Source of the DNA: Chryseobacterium sp. CH25
GTDB taxonomy: Bacteria; Bacteroidota; Bacteroidia; Flavobacteriales; Weeksellaceae
Assembly (NCBI RefSeq): GCF_004119455.1
Contig: NZ_NRQT01000001.1
Coordinates: forward strand, 248,001-312,000
Reading direction: 5' to 3'
Length of the DNA: 64,000 nucleotides
Position 1 is the stretch's first letter. Each line of letters begins with the position of its first letter. Position numbers and translations under genes: made by a program. The notes below the pieces were generated by a model. That model had not been told where the DNA came from, did no database searches, and was given only the letters and a program-made list of their open reading frames with translations. This document shows, one piece after another, positions 7,234 to 18,411 of the stretch.

Positions 7234-10200
7234 TTATTGGATAAATTTAAATGGAACTCTCTTAGTTATCAAAGGCCTGGCCACCTGTGCATCCGCCTGG
7301 ATCTTTGCATCATCAGCATTGAACAGTAACTGCCAAATATTCTTATCTAAACTGAGATTTCTTTCTTTCTGAACAATAAGAACTCTTATAAACCCTTTGA
7401 GTCCTTCAGGAAGAGTCTGCTCTCCATGATCCCATTTTAAACTCTTGTTTACTGCATCGTAACGGTAAGTTCCATAATAACTTTCTACAGGCATACCTCC
7501 CATATCGTTTTCCAATTTTGTCACCACTACATATTGCTCTTCATATTCACTGTTAGAATCTGATAAATCTTTGAAAGATGCCCCACTCAATTCCACAACT
7601 CCATATTTGTTTACTTCATTGATCCAAACTTCAGGAATAATTGAATCTATGGCAAGCACATATTCTACCCAGGTTTTTTCAGACCATTTACTGGTTAAAT
7701 CTTCTACTTTTGAGTTACCTCCATAAAATCTCTTCCTGATCACACTGCGGGTAGCAATTCTCATTAAGCTCCATGCCTGGTGCTGCCCTTTCAGGGTATG
7801 GACAGCATCTGACAAATTCTCATTTGACAAATCCAATAAATAAGCGGATGAAGTTATTTTTGGACTTTCAGCAGCTAAGTCGAATGTAAAGCCAACCGGT
7901 CCCTGTGGTACGAAAATAAAATTGTCTGAATCACCTGCCCCATTTTTATCTGAAAACGGTGCAGATGCAATATGAGACAAGTTTGGACTGGCTCCAAAGT
8001 TAAGATATGCTTCGGTATCATCTTTTTTAAGCTTTTCAATTCCAATTTCAAGTCCATATGCCAGACCAGCTTCATTGAATACATTTCCTTCTACTACAGC
8101 CATAATAGGTGCAGCATTCTGATGTATTGCTTTCTCATGTTCAGATTTAATGGACTCTGTGAGTGGAATAAAAAATCTTACGACAGGAGCAGGTAATTTT
8201 TCTTCGCGTTTACACAGCTGAATAAAACGTTTCCATTGATTTTTAACCAAAGTATTGTCTATTGGCACTTTTCCTTCTATGACTCTATGCTCTCCGGGAC
8301 CTATTTTATCTATAAATGCATACCTGGAGTAAGCTGTTACTGCAAAACGATGATAAAGTGCTTTTGTTTCTGCTTTATTTTCTATGGAAAACAGTAATTG
8401 CTCATTGATCTGTCCGTCACTTGATTTTAAACGGGCCTGTCTCACTGTACCTGTATGATCTGGTCTGGTGGAAAATGACCAGGCCTCCCATTTCATTGCC
8501 TGGGTTGTTTCATACTTTTTAGAAGGTTCCGGATCAAGAGAACTATAGTTGTTCAAATATTCCGGTTCACCGGATACATCCATACGCCCATCCCAATACC
8601 AACGCTGATGCCTTATCTCTAATTGACTGATGTACGCAAACTCTAAACTGATATCGGTTGTAAATTTTTTGGCACTGGCAAAGACCTTTACATAATCATT
8701 ATTCTGAAAAGGCACATCAATAGTATCGTTTTTAATTTTAATGAGATCCCAAAGTTTCTCTTCCAGATGTCCGGAAGGGTGTTTGGCAGCTTCAAAACAG
8801 TAAGACACTGGAGCAAACATTAAATAATTTTCATAAGTATTTGATGTTCTGTCTTCCGGAATCAGAGATTCATGCAGCATTTCTTCACTTCCTCCTTTAA
8901 CGAAGTATTTTTTATCTACCAGTGAAAAAAACTTCATTTTTATTATTTCGCCTTTTTTTACAGTAAAGGTATTTTCTGTTTTATTGTACCCCGTTGAAAT
9001 ATCACTCCAGCACACCTTAAATGGTTGCTTATGTTGGCTATCCAGTTCAAAACGAATTGCTTCTGTTGCCTGTGGAAATGCAGTACTCCATTCAACCAGA
9101 ATAATATCTGAAACAGCAGGATCAGGTAATTTAAGATCACTTTTTTTGGTATCACTTCCGTCTTTCTCTAAAAATGCTTTGACAGCTTTCAGTAAGGGGT
9201 CAGTATCCTTATAATCCAGTAACTCACCCAGTGTTTTTCTTTCAAACGCAAACCAGTCCCAAATACCCGTTGTAGCCTTAGAAACATCAAAGGTTATTGT
9301 ATGATTGAACTTTTCTGATTCTGAAAGTGTAAGATGGGTACATTCTTTTTCTTTCCAGAAAGACAGCTCTTTAGCCAATGGCATGAAATCTGAAGGAGGC
9401 TCCTGGTGTAAAGGTCGTCCGGTTACTTCATGTACCTTTGGTGATGCATTAGGTGATGCAATGGCTACTTTTCTAAGGTGATGGTAATTTTTAACCAAAC
9501 CTGTTTCATCAGTAATCTCCGGAATAGGTTTGAAGGTATTTAAAGTACTGTCTGATCTCAATACAGGAGGCAGAACACCACTGTTCAAGACAACAAACCC
9601 AGCAAATTGATAATGATAGCCATACCAGAATTCCGGACATTCAAATTTCATTTTATAGGGAGATGATTCGGTTTTACTTCCAGCTGCAGCATTTGATATC
9701 TGTGGTGTATTATACAATCTCAAATTGGGTTCTACAATACCCCGTTTATGGTTGGTTAAGGATAAAGAAAGGATAGGCATTCCGTCTACTTCCGGCAGAA
9801 ATAAGGGTTTTAGAAGCTCTGTCCCGGTATCGGTATCATTAAATGTTACTTTCGTTTTATTCAGATAATGCCAGTGTTTAGATTCAAATTCTTTTACATG
9901 AGCTTTTTTGCTTCTCTGATTTAATAATACAAATCCGGCAATCTCATCTGATATATCATCGGTATCGTTATGTATTCTGTTGTCAGAATATATCTTTACC
10001 TGTATAGCCGGGGGATCATAAACAGGAGCTTTTTCTTTTTTAATTTTCCCTGTTAGTCCTTTTACATTGTTTTTTAGATAATCATTAATTACATTTTTTA
10101 TATCGTCAGTCATTTCATCTTTATGCAGGAAACTCAGAATGCATTGCGGATCTTTTTTGATACTATCCCAAACCTGCACAATATCTGTTTCAAGTGTTGA

Positions 10201-11697
10201 CATAAACTTTCCAATAGATGTTGCGCCAGAAATCTGGTATTGATGATAATACACTGCCTGATTATATTGTGTAATAAATTCTAAAAGATATTTTCTGGAT
10301 CTTATTGGCTGTGGCAGTCGATTATCATTAACAAATTTCACAGTTTCATCAAACAGTTTCTCAATAATGACCTTTTTTTCAGGTGTTGAAAATTGCCGGC
10401 AGTCTTCAATAACAGCAGCCCAGGATTCTATCCATTTGCCAACCCATTCAGCTTTGGGCCCCATTTCAGGAATTGATAATACAACATTTTTGGTGGTTTC
10501 ATCAATCTTCCGACAGAATCTGTGAGCTTCTTTAACCACAGTCGTACCATCTTTAAAATCAGTAAGAAGGATTTCTTTTAATTTCTCTGTCAGCTTCACT
10601 AAATTGGCATTTGACTTTATGATATCTACCCAAGGCTCATATATAAGTGGATCTATCTTTTCTTCAAAATAACCACTGTTATCAGGTAATTCTTTAGTAT
10701 GTGGGAAGAACGGCTCTAATACCAACCGCCACATCAGACCATCAATAGCTCTTACATTTTTTTCAAATGAATTTTCATCAGCAACAATATGTTCAATACT
10801 GGTGCTAATACCAAGACAGTCCTGAAGCAGAACGGGAAAATCTAAATAGGAACCTATATTGTTGTAATAATCTGTAGTCCAGTCAAGATCCTGCAGTACT
10901 TCAATATCAACTTTCCCATCAAAGTTTCCTTTTTCATCTCTGAGATGAATATTTCCATCTTTTACTATTTTATCAGGAATTTCGGTTTCAATACTTATAT
11001 ACTTATTGTTGAAACTTATTGTATCAGTATCCACTACCTCATCCGTCTTACCATAAACCAGCTCCCAAAGCCCAGAACCTATTGGATTTGGTTTTATATT
11101 CGGATCATCAGCATCGCGTAAAGGAAATGCCAGGAATCTTGTTGCCCCTTCAGGAATATTCGGTATTGGGGGAACTGCTACATCTTGTTCTATAAAAAAT
11201 ACAAGTCCAATCTGTTCATTCAGAGGGGCAAGCATTTGAGAAAAATTAGCAAAAGCCATATTAGAATAGCCTTGTCCTGCATTTTCATAGTCATACTCTT
11301 TAAAATTCTCATCATCAACAGTAATGTCCTGATTGATCCCAACAAAACTGTATTCAAGACGGGTTTTCCCCTGAATATTAGTATCCAGTTCATTTTTTAC
11401 ATACTCCATATATTTAGAAGGCAATCCTGCAGCTGAATTTCCTACAATAGCGTAATCTCTGTATTCTAAAACAGGATCTGCTGAATCATCAAGAAAATAA
11501 AGTCTGATCCTGCTATATTGAAGATGGCTATTAAAATTTTTCAACAGTTTCTTTGCTCCGTAGAATTCTTTTTCTGTATTAATTTTATCAAATGACAGTC
11601 CGGTAATGCTTACAGCTACTGTCATTTGTGGATTTCCTGCACTATCAGTTGCCTGGATACAACTTGGGTCTATAGCTATTTGTAAATAATTATTCAT
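7234..11697 (-). CDS. giant protein of unknown function, 1487 residues
   Basis: I do not recognise this protein. It has no signal peptide, no membrane segment and no obvious enzymatic motif. It begins MNNYLQIAIDPSCIQATD. Residues 1-300 look beta-rich, residues about 300-560 are more helical, and the rest is a long mixed, mostly beta region rich in aromatics with Trp-rich patches such as RHQRWYWDGRMD and KWEAWSFSTRPDHTG. The gene begins 13 bp after the stop of the 2225-residue gene and is the last of a three-gene operon. Composition looks like its neighbours and the frame is unbroken over 4.4 kb, so it is under selection. A structural or surface-complex role is my inference from size and context only. 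Confidence 0.9.
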   Translation of the reverse strand: MNNYLQIAIDPSCIQATDSAGNPQMTVAVSITGLSFDKINTEKEFYGAKKLLKNFNSHLQYSRIRLYFLDDSADPVLEYRDYAIVGNSAAGLPSKYMEYVKNELDTNIQGKTRLEYSFVGINQDITVDDENFKEYDYENAGQGYSNMAFANFSQMLAPLNEQIGLVFFIEQDVAVPPIPNIPEGATRFLAFPLRDADDPNIKPNPIGSGLWELVYGKTDEVVDTDTISFNNKYISIETEIPDKIVKDGNIHLRDEKGNFDGKVDIEVLQDLDWTTDYYNNIGSYLDFPVLLQDCLGISTSIEHIVADENSFEKNVRAIDGLMWRLVLEPFFPHTKELPDNSGYFEEKIDPLIYEPWVDIIKSNANLVKLTEKLKEILLTDFKDGTTVVKEAHRFCRKIDETTKNVVLSIPEMGPKAEWVGKWIESWAAVIEDCRQFSTPEKKVIIEKLFDETVKFVNDNRLPQPIRSRKYLLEFITQYNQAVYYHQYQISGATSIGKFMSTLETDIVQVWDSIKKDPQCILSFLHKDEMTDDIKNVINDYLKNNVKGLTGKIKKEKAPVYDPPAIQVKIYSDNRIHNDTDDISDEIAGFVLLNQRSKKAHVKEFESKHWHYLNKTKVTFNDTDTGTELLKPLFLPEVDGMPILSLSLTNHKRGIVEPNLRLYNTPQISNAAAGSKTESSPYKMKFECPEFWYGYHYQFAGFVVLNSGVLPPVLRSDSTLNTFKPIPEITDETGLVKNYHHLRKVAIASPNASPKVHEVTGRPLHQEPPSDFMPLAKELSFWKEKECTHLTLSESEKFNHTITFDVSKATTGIWDWFAFERKTLGELLDYKDTDPLLKAVKAFLEKDGSDTKKSDLKLPDPAVSDIILVEWSTAFPQATEAIRFELDSQHKQPFKVCWSDISTGYNKTENTFTVKKGEIIKMKFFSLVDKKYFVKGGSEEMLHESLIPEDRTSNTYENYLMFAPVSYCFEAAKHPSGHLEEKLWDLIKIKNDTIDVPFQNNDYVKVFASAKKFTTDISLEFAYISQLEIRHQRWYWDGRMDVSGEPEYLNNYSSLDPEPSKKYETTQAMKWEAWSFSTRPDHTGTVRQARLKSSDGQINEQLLFSIENKAETKALYHRFAVTAYSRYAFIDKIGPGEHRVIEGKVPIDNTLVKNQWKRFIQLCKREEKLPAPVVRFFIPLTESIKSEHEKAIHQNAAPIMAVVEGNVFNEAGLAYGLEIGIEKLKKDDTEAYLNFGASPNLSHIASAPFSDKNGAGDSDNFIFVPQGPVGFTFDLAAESPKITSSAYLLDLSNENLSDAVHTLKGQHQAWSLMRIATRSVIRKRFYGGNSKVEDLTSKWSEKTWVEYVLAIDSIIPEVWINEVNKYGVVELSGASFKDLSDSNSEYEEQYVVVTKLENDMGGMPVESYYGTYRYDAVNKSLKWDHGEQTLPEGLKGFIRVLIVQKERNLSLDKNIWQLLFNADDAKIQADAQVARPLITKRVPFKFIQ

Positions 11698-11710
11698 GGG
11701 ATGATGTTCA

Positions 11711-14700
11711 TTAAAAGTTATGGGTATAATCTTTTTCCACTTTTAAGGTGAAAAATCTGCAAATCCTCATTGAGGCTTTTATTCTTCCGGTACCTTTCAT
11801 CTTTTGACCGTCATAAGCAATAGCAAGCCGTACAACCAGAAAAACATGAATAATACGAACAACACATACGTGTCCGATAAACTGTATGAACATAATTACA
11901 CTGGTTCTGCTACCGGGACCGAAAGCTTTTTTAACATACATTACTTCTATGCCCAATCCTACCATTACACTACCGTAAATCCAACCTGCATTAAAAGCTA
12001 ATGCTGCACTTGCCTGTACACTCATGGCAAAATTGACATTCAGACTGTTACTTAAAGAAGGAGCATAATCCACCGAACAGTCAATAAATCCGCCACCACC
12101 AAATATGAAGGCTGTAAAAATGAATGGAGCTTCTCGTTTTCCAAGATAAAATCCTAATCCCAGATTAAAATCGAGTGTTTTCTTCTCCACATCAAAAGCT
12201 TTCATTCTAAAATACCCGCCAAAAGCAAGATTGGTAATATTGGTAGGTCCACCGCCTATTGTGATGGCTGGAATATCCAGCGAAGCATTCACTCCATACG
12301 GGATTTCAATATCTGTATTCTGATACTTTGCCTTTAAAATATCTATTTTAAAAACTGAAGTCTCTTCACTGTCTTCAGATTCTGCAGGAATATGTTTAGT
12401 GGCATCTGTAATTAGCTGCAACAGTCCGGACATTTCCATTCTGCTTGGATCTAAATCAAAATCATATTTATCATTAACACAGGTTATCTTAGCATCTCTG
12501 AAACGCATTAATTCTGTGCCCTGCAATCCTATGATGAAGGAACCTGTTAGCGATCCATAGTTTTCTTTTTCCAGCTTACTGTCTGCATCTATCTCTGCTT
12601 TTACATTCCCTACCAGAGTGGCTGCTTTGTCCAATGATATACTTACCGGTCCTATAGCAAAAAGCTGTTCCTGCTTGGGAAGACTTATATTCGTTTCTGC
12701 TTTTACCCAGGCTTTTAGGTTTTTAACATCTGTACCATGCATTATTTTAACATTATTTCTGAATGCATCCGGCATTTTAAATCCAGGGATTAAACGTTCC
12801 AGATTAAGACCACCTGCTCCTTTTAAAATATTGGTAAAATCATAATTGCTCAGCAGTGAGTTCTGAAAATTTTTCAAGGCCGTTTCACCCCATTCTCTGG
12901 CAGGTGCTAAAAACTTATCCGTAATAGAAACAGAAGGCAGTCTGATTCCCAGTGAAGAAAGGTTTTCTTTTAGCTGATTGAATTTCGTCACTACAGGAGT
13001 AATGGTTAAACGCTGTTCTATGTTTTCCCAATCGGTACTTACAAGCATTGCTATCGTCTTACGGTTGAAACCAAGTCCCGGAGCTACAAGTTCATCGTAT
13101 ACTCCTCTGTAATTGAATAAAGTATTATTTACTGCATCACTGAGGTCATTGTATGCATATTCCGTTTTTTTAACTTCTGAATAGGCATTGAGTAATGTTC
13201 CGGTGAGAGTACCCAAGTCTTCATTGAGCTCTTCAGTAAATTTATTGGCGGCAGCCAGAATATTTTGAGGATTTGGAGGTTGAGCTCCGATGGCATCTTC
13301 AAGATCTTTATAACTTTTATAACGTTCAAGATACTTGCTGAATTCGGCTTTGTATTGATCGGGATCCAGTTGATGAAAAAAGGATGACAATTCTCTCGCT
13401 ATACTTTTAATGTAATCATCTGCTATTTTAAAATAATCAAAAAGGGGTTTAAAACCTGCTGTTGTACTTTTTGGATTATTCACAAGAATTGTTGAAAATT
13501 CTTTTTTAAGCCCAACTTCCAGTTCTCCCTTAATATCACTCACAATTTTATGTAAATGAGTATTAACAGAGGCTAAAAATTCCTTTTTTTCTCTACTAAA
13601 GGCTTTTAAAGTATCTTTAAGGTTCTTATTTTCAACTGTAATTATATTGCTGAGGACTTTCAGTACTTCTAAAAGCTTGCTTTCTATGGTACTGACTCCT
13701 TCCTTAAGACCTGAGGATTCTTTCTTGACTATTTCTCTTACTTTTTCAGATAAATTATCACCGTCGTTAATATATTCGATGATCTTAGTACACAATTCTT
13801 TGGTTTTTCTTACAGAAAAATTGATAAGTTCTTTAATTTCAGTCGGCTCTGATTCATCTATATCTTTAAGAATACTGTCAAATAAACCATTGATCCTTTC
13901 TTCCAGATTAAATTCAGCATTTAATTTATTTAACAGAACATTACTGGTGATCTCATCCAGAATACTTTTTCTTTTATCGTTTAAAAGTCTTTTTATTTCA
14001 TCTATTACCTCATCCGGTATAGTCAGTTTAATCTTTAAAATTTCTTTTTCAGCATCTGATAAATGCATATCAACCTGCTGTAAAAAACATTTAATAACGT
14101 CTACTCCTTGTTCAATAATTCCCATCGCTTCACTGGCAAGCGAACCTACTTCAAAAGAAAGCTGTTCAATAATTTTTCGGACGGAGACAACCTGACCATC
14201 GATTTCATAATATAATTTATCAATAAATCCATCAGTTATTTCATCAGCTTCCGCTATTATTGCATTTACCTTTTTAATAGCCTCATCAGTCAGCAGACTA
14301 TAATTAGTGATAAGTGCAGCTATAAATCCTTCAGTACTTTCCACGGTCTTTTTCCACAGTAACTTTGTTGGAAATTCAAAATGGTTGGCTGCGGACCATA
14401 TAGCAGTATCCAAATGGCTCATCTGGGGATCTTTTACCAGTTCACCTTTAATGGCCTTGATCTGGTCTTTAGAAAAAGTAATCTTCTCTACTGCTTCTGA
14501 AACATATTCTGTTACACCAGCTGGGATTATACCGGATAATAACTTTGTATTGGTACGTTCAAGACCGTTTGCACAATGACTCAGGATATTATTTTTATCA
14601 AAAGCAAGCTGATTAAGTATTGTTTCTATTCCGGGCTTATTTGGAAGCTTTTCTGCCAGTTTGTTTCCTTTTGGAGTACTCCGCATCATGGTTACAACCC

Positions 14701-17700
14701 GAAGCTTACCGTTAATCTCTGAATTTTCTATATATCTCCCGTTTACTGAACTTGTTGCTTCCGAAGGTTTCACTTTAAAGCAGAATCGTTCATAACCTGG
14801 CAATATACTTATTGGTCCCGGTAATGGAGCGTCCATCAGTTCAGGAGTGTTTCCCAATGCCGGTCTGGCATTTTTGTGGATATCAACCATAGGTGCATCG
14901 GTATAATCTACATGTTTTATCAGAGGCCATTGATCAGTATTAGCTTCTATTTTAAGAGTTACCGATTTATTTCCATCAATAAATTGTGCTTCTGAACGAA
15001 CATCCGTGTAAAAATGGAGTTTTTCCACACTTTCTAATGGAGAAAGAACATTTTTCATTTCAGCACCTTTAGGAGGCAACAGTTCCAGTAATACCTGCGG
15101 AAAAGGATAGATCTCAGGGTCAGCATTTTCATTCCATAAAGGAATTTCCCAGCCAATAATTTCCTTTCCATTTGCTTTTACATTTCTTCCCCATGAGGAT
15201 GAAACCGGTATTTTTATACTTTTAAAATGACATCCTGTTACAGAACCTGCTCCATCCAGACTCACTCCATCCAGATCAGGAAATTTCCTAAGAGGTTCAA
15301 GGATTTCAATATATTCTCTTACTTTTCTTACAATAGGTCTCCCCAATAGTTCAGGCTGCTCATCTTTAAACTGGATTGATGGAACTACAGTACGTTCATA
15401 TTCAATCACGTGCTTGGCTCTGTTCCAAAAAACGCCTATTCTTCCGATACGCTCTACAGCATGAAAATGGGTTCTTCCCAAAGAGGTTGTTGATTTTATA
15501 ACGGTCTTATCACTGGAAAATCTGGCCGTTTGCTTGCCATAGCCACCCAAAGAGGTAAAAGCCAGCTGCTCAATTTCTCCGGAAGAGGAACCTTTACTGA
15601 TCCCATCCCGCCACAACTGTTCATATACACCTAATGATTCAAACGGATACAATGCACCTCCTGCCAATCCATTAGGGTTATGGTATAGTTTGTCATTCTC
15701 TGCAGGGGAAATCTGCAGACCTAGCGGCCATCTAAACTGCGCTCCTTTGCCCTGTTCTTTAACCGAGCCATCTTCATTCAACAGGTTTTTTTCTCTACGG
15801 ATAAAATAACTGATTCCGTCAGTAAACTTACCCGGACGAAAGGATTCAGAAGCAGACACTTCAAGAACAGACAGTCTGCTTTGCCAGGATCTGTATAAAT
15901 CCCGGTATTTCATATACAGGCTTTTAAATGCTTCTTCCTGTAATTTTGATTCTTTCCATACAATATTGTTTTGTGGTGGATTGGGTATAGCTCCTAATTT
16001 GAGAGCCAGTTCTGCAATAAATGCATTTTTATTCTCTAACTGTGCTCCTAAACCATACAGCAGTTCAAACTTTGCTTTGATCAGCTGTAATCCGGGGCTG
16101 CCATTCCCCACTTCACCCCAGATGTTTTTAAGATTCCAGGCTGGTGTTACATATTGTCGGTTGAGCTGTTCATTAGCTATCTGCAACACTGCTGATGGAG
16201 AAAACTTGTAGTCGATGGCCTTGTTCTCCTCCGGTTCTCCACCACTGTTAATTTTATTTTTGATATAAGCCTCACCAATCCCCTGAGAAGGGAGACTAAG
16301 CTCAAATCCTTTTTCCAGTGCATTATCTGTATAGATTTCCCAAGTACCACTGTCAATGGAGAAATTTGATTTTCTCGCCAAAATATAAATTCCATCATCA
16401 GTAGATGGTGAGCGTAGAAGTTGTGTTTTAATTTTAGCAATCTGCTGAGGGGCAGCATTCAGTACTACGGCTTCTACTGTTGCTGTACTGTCTATTCCTC
16501 CAATCTGATCCTTTTCTTCCAACTGCATTTCCAGTCTGTAGTTCTGAGCAACATTTGAGCTTTCAGACATCATCAGATAATATGCGTTTTGTAGACCTTC
16601 AATAAGGTTTTCCTGTTTTTCAAGTAAAGGAATCACTAATGCAGGTTCACTTCTTTCACCAAAACCTTCAGATAAGGTACCTAAAGAAGATGGGGCTACC
16701 AGTTTTTCCTTACCAATGAGATCATTTCCAAATGCTTTCACCTCCTGAACAGGAATCCTGAATTTATTGATAGAGTAACAGTACTCTATGAAATCTTCCT
16801 TATCTATATCCTTATACCATTGCCATAAAAAAAGTGGTCTCTGAGCTTTTTGAAGCTGAAAACTTACCTGCAGTTTATCTATAAGTTCGTCTCCCTGAGA
16901 ATAGTTTTTCAATTTAAAAGAAAATGAACCATCAAGCAATACAACGTCATTAAAATCAGGAGATGTTTTTCCTGTCTTGACGTTCAGAATAATGATACTT
17001 CCATTGTCTGCAACATTCCCTTCTGAAGATTCAAACACTACCCCATTAAGGGATATTAAAGGTTCTGTGATACGATGTACATGATTGGTTTTTGCAAAAA
17101 GATCTTTATTTCGGATTAATGGAAATGATATATCGGGGCTCCCAACTCCGGAAAAATAGACATTGGAAAAATTGGCGTTAACCCCATTGACATTATCATA
17201 TACAACCGTAACAGAATTTAAAACTGTATTTTCAATTGTCGGAACAATTCCTATAGGTTGCGCACCTTCGGTATCAAGAATAGACAGAGCCTTTTTCTGT
17301 GTTTTTTCGTTCCAGGTATGAATAAGGTTTGTGGTATTCTTTATTTTACAGAGGATAGTCCGGTTTTCTTCAGAATCTTTGGTATACCGATACAACAAAT
17401 AATTAATTACAGTACTTTCCCCATTATTTGAAAGATAGGTGCCTGCTACCCCTGTAACCGTCTTTTTATCAGCAATAAGAAGGGATAATTTGTTTTGGGT
17501 CGCATCTTTTCCCAGCCATGCAATTTGTGATTGGTCATCAATATCCTCATCTCTTATTTTGGTTGATACTAAATCAGAATTATTGAAACTTGTACTGATT
17601 TTAACAGGATATTTGTCAAAATCAAAAGTTACAATATCATCAATACGTCCATTATATTTCCAGTAAACCGGTACATCATAGCCGTTAGCATTGGCTTTAT

Positions 17701-18388
17701 TTTTAGGATCAACAGTAAAGAATGGAGCATGTTCACCACCTTCAGGCTGTCTGACTCCGAACCAGGTTTCTAATTCATTAAAGTTTTTATAAACATCTAT
17801 GATTTCACTCACTACTCCCCCAAGTCTGAAAAGTTTTTTATTATACAGGGGAAGCGTCATATTTCGATCAGTTATCCAGATTCCAATTCCTTCGCCTGTA
17901 TTGTTTTCACTTATGTAATGAGCAGTTCCAAAGGCTGGATTGAAGTCGAAATAGGTACATGAAGTAATCAATTCCTGATACTCAGCATCTTTATCGGGAA
18001 GAAAGCTGTAATCTTTCCAGTTTGTTATTTTTCCGTCTTTTCCGTTATACAGTTTAACAATAGCTTTCCTGCATTGATAAATGTTCTTTAAAGGATCTTT
18101 AGAATAATTAAGTTCATATGTATAAGGGGTATCTGCACTTACTTTTAGTGGAACGCACCACAGAGGCTTTTCTGAATGCCAGTCAGGTTTGGCTTCAGGC
18201 TTACTGTCCCATCTTAATTGTTGTGTATTAAAGTCATTATCTATAGTTTTTTTTCCCTTACATCCTGCGAAAATACCAAAGTACTTGGTTTCTCCGTGAT
18301 TGGTTTCCTGAAGTTCAACAACTGCCAACAATCGAAGATGTGGCTTAGCGTCTGAACCTTTGAGATAATTTTGTATTAACTGGCTCAT
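11711..18388 (-). CDS. giant protein of unknown function, 2225 residues
   Basis: I recognise no family. There is no signal peptide at the start (MSQLIQNYLKGSDAKPHLRL). Visible architecture: residues 1 to about 1300 are beta-rich with many short Trp/Tyr strands; about 1330-1800 is a long, highly charged helical region of probable coiled coil; about 1830-2155 is glycine-rich alternating hydrophobic sequence (GLGFYLGKREAPF, FIFGGGGFIDCS) resembling barrel or stacked-sheet strands. A hydrophobic stretch at about 2162-2190 and a basic tail follow. The start lies 23 bp after the stop of the M23 gene. Unbroken reading over 6.7 kb argues for function. The shape, a long stalk between two globular ends, suggests a structural or delivery role, but this is inference. 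Confidence 0.9.
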   Translation of the reverse strand: MSQLIQNYLKGSDAKPHLRLLAVVELQETNHGETKYFGIFAGCKGKKTIDNDFNTQQLRWDSKPEAKPDWHSEKPLWCVPLKVSADTPYTYELNYSKDPLKNIYQCRKAIVKLYNGKDGKITNWKDYSFLPDKDAEYQELITSCTYFDFNPAFGTAHYISENNTGEGIGIWITDRNMTLPLYNKKLFRLGGVVSEIIDVYKNFNELETWFGVRQPEGGEHAPFFTVDPKNKANANGYDVPVYWKYNGRIDDIVTFDFDKYPVKISTSFNNSDLVSTKIRDEDIDDQSQIAWLGKDATQNKLSLLIADKKTVTGVAGTYLSNNGESTVINYLLYRYTKDSEENRTILCKIKNTTNLIHTWNEKTQKKALSILDTEGAQPIGIVPTIENTVLNSVTVVYDNVNGVNANFSNVYFSGVGSPDISFPLIRNKDLFAKTNHVHRITEPLISLNGVVFESSEGNVADNGSIIILNVKTGKTSPDFNDVVLLDGSFSFKLKNYSQGDELIDKLQVSFQLQKAQRPLFLWQWYKDIDKEDFIEYCYSINKFRIPVQEVKAFGNDLIGKEKLVAPSSLGTLSEGFGERSEPALVIPLLEKQENLIEGLQNAYYLMMSESSNVAQNYRLEMQLEEKDQIGGIDSTATVEAVVLNAAPQQIAKIKTQLLRSPSTDDGIYILARKSNFSIDSGTWEIYTDNALEKGFELSLPSQGIGEAYIKNKINSGGEPEENKAIDYKFSPSAVLQIANEQLNRQYVTPAWNLKNIWGEVGNGSPGLQLIKAKFELLYGLGAQLENKNAFIAELALKLGAIPNPPQNNIVWKESKLQEEAFKSLYMKYRDLYRSWQSRLSVLEVSASESFRPGKFTDGISYFIRREKNLLNEDGSVKEQGKGAQFRWPLGLQISPAENDKLYHNPNGLAGGALYPFESLGVYEQLWRDGISKGSSSGEIEQLAFTSLGGYGKQTARFSSDKTVIKSTTSLGRTHFHAVERIGRIGVFWNRAKHVIEYERTVVPSIQFKDEQPELLGRPIVRKVREYIEILEPLRKFPDLDGVSLDGAGSVTGCHFKSIKIPVSSSWGRNVKANGKEIIGWEIPLWNENADPEIYPFPQVLLELLPPKGAEMKNVLSPLESVEKLHFYTDVRSEAQFIDGNKSVTLKIEANTDQWPLIKHVDYTDAPMVDIHKNARPALGNTPELMDAPLPGPISILPGYERFCFKVKPSEATSSVNGRYIENSEINGKLRVVTMMRSTPKGNKLAEKLPNKPGIETILNQLAFDKNNILSHCANGLERTNTKLLSGIIPAGVTEYVSEAVEKITFSKDQIKAIKGELVKDPQMSHLDTAIWSAANHFEFPTKLLWKKTVESTEGFIAALITNYSLLTDEAIKKVNAIIAEADEITDGFIDKLYYEIDGQVVSVRKIIEQLSFEVGSLASEAMGIIEQGVDVIKCFLQQVDMHLSDAEKEILKIKLTIPDEVIDEIKRLLNDKRKSILDEITSNVLLNKLNAEFNLEERINGLFDSILKDIDESEPTEIKELINFSVRKTKELCTKIIEYINDGDNLSEKVREIVKKESSGLKEGVSTIESKLLEVLKVLSNIITVENKNLKDTLKAFSREKKEFLASVNTHLHKIVSDIKGELEVGLKKEFSTILVNNPKSTTAGFKPLFDYFKIADDYIKSIARELSSFFHQLDPDQYKAEFSKYLERYKSYKDLEDAIGAQPPNPQNILAAANKFTEELNEDLGTLTGTLLNAYSEVKKTEYAYNDLSDAVNNTLFNYRGVYDELVAPGLGFNRKTIAMLVSTDWENIEQRLTITPVVTKFNQLKENLSSLGIRLPSVSITDKFLAPAREWGETALKNFQNSLLSNYDFTNILKGAGGLNLERLIPGFKMPDAFRNNVKIMHGTDVKNLKAWVKAETNISLPKQEQLFAIGPVSISLDKAATLVGNVKAEIDADSKLEKENYGSLTGSFIIGLQGTELMRFRDAKITCVNDKYDFDLDPSRMEMSGLLQLITDATKHIPAESEDSEETSVFKIDILKAKYQNTDIEIPYGVNASLDIPAITIGGGPTNITNLAFGGYFRMKAFDVEKKTLDFNLGLGFYLGKREAPFIFTAFIFGGGGFIDCSVDYAPSLSNSLNVNFAMSVQASAALAFNAGWIYGSVMVGLGIEVMYVKKAFGPGSRTSVIMFIQFIGHVCVVRIIHVFLVVRLAIAYDGQKMKGTGRIKASMRICRFFTLKVEKDYTHNF

Positions 18389-18411
18389 GGAAATTAGTTT
18401 TTGGGTGAATA

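Noticed and set aside
13647..14195. 182-residue plus-strand ORF opposite the helical part of the giant protein
   Set aside because: It is antisense to a real gene, is rich in Ser and Leu as a shadow of Lys/Glu codons, and has no ribosome-binding site or promoter.
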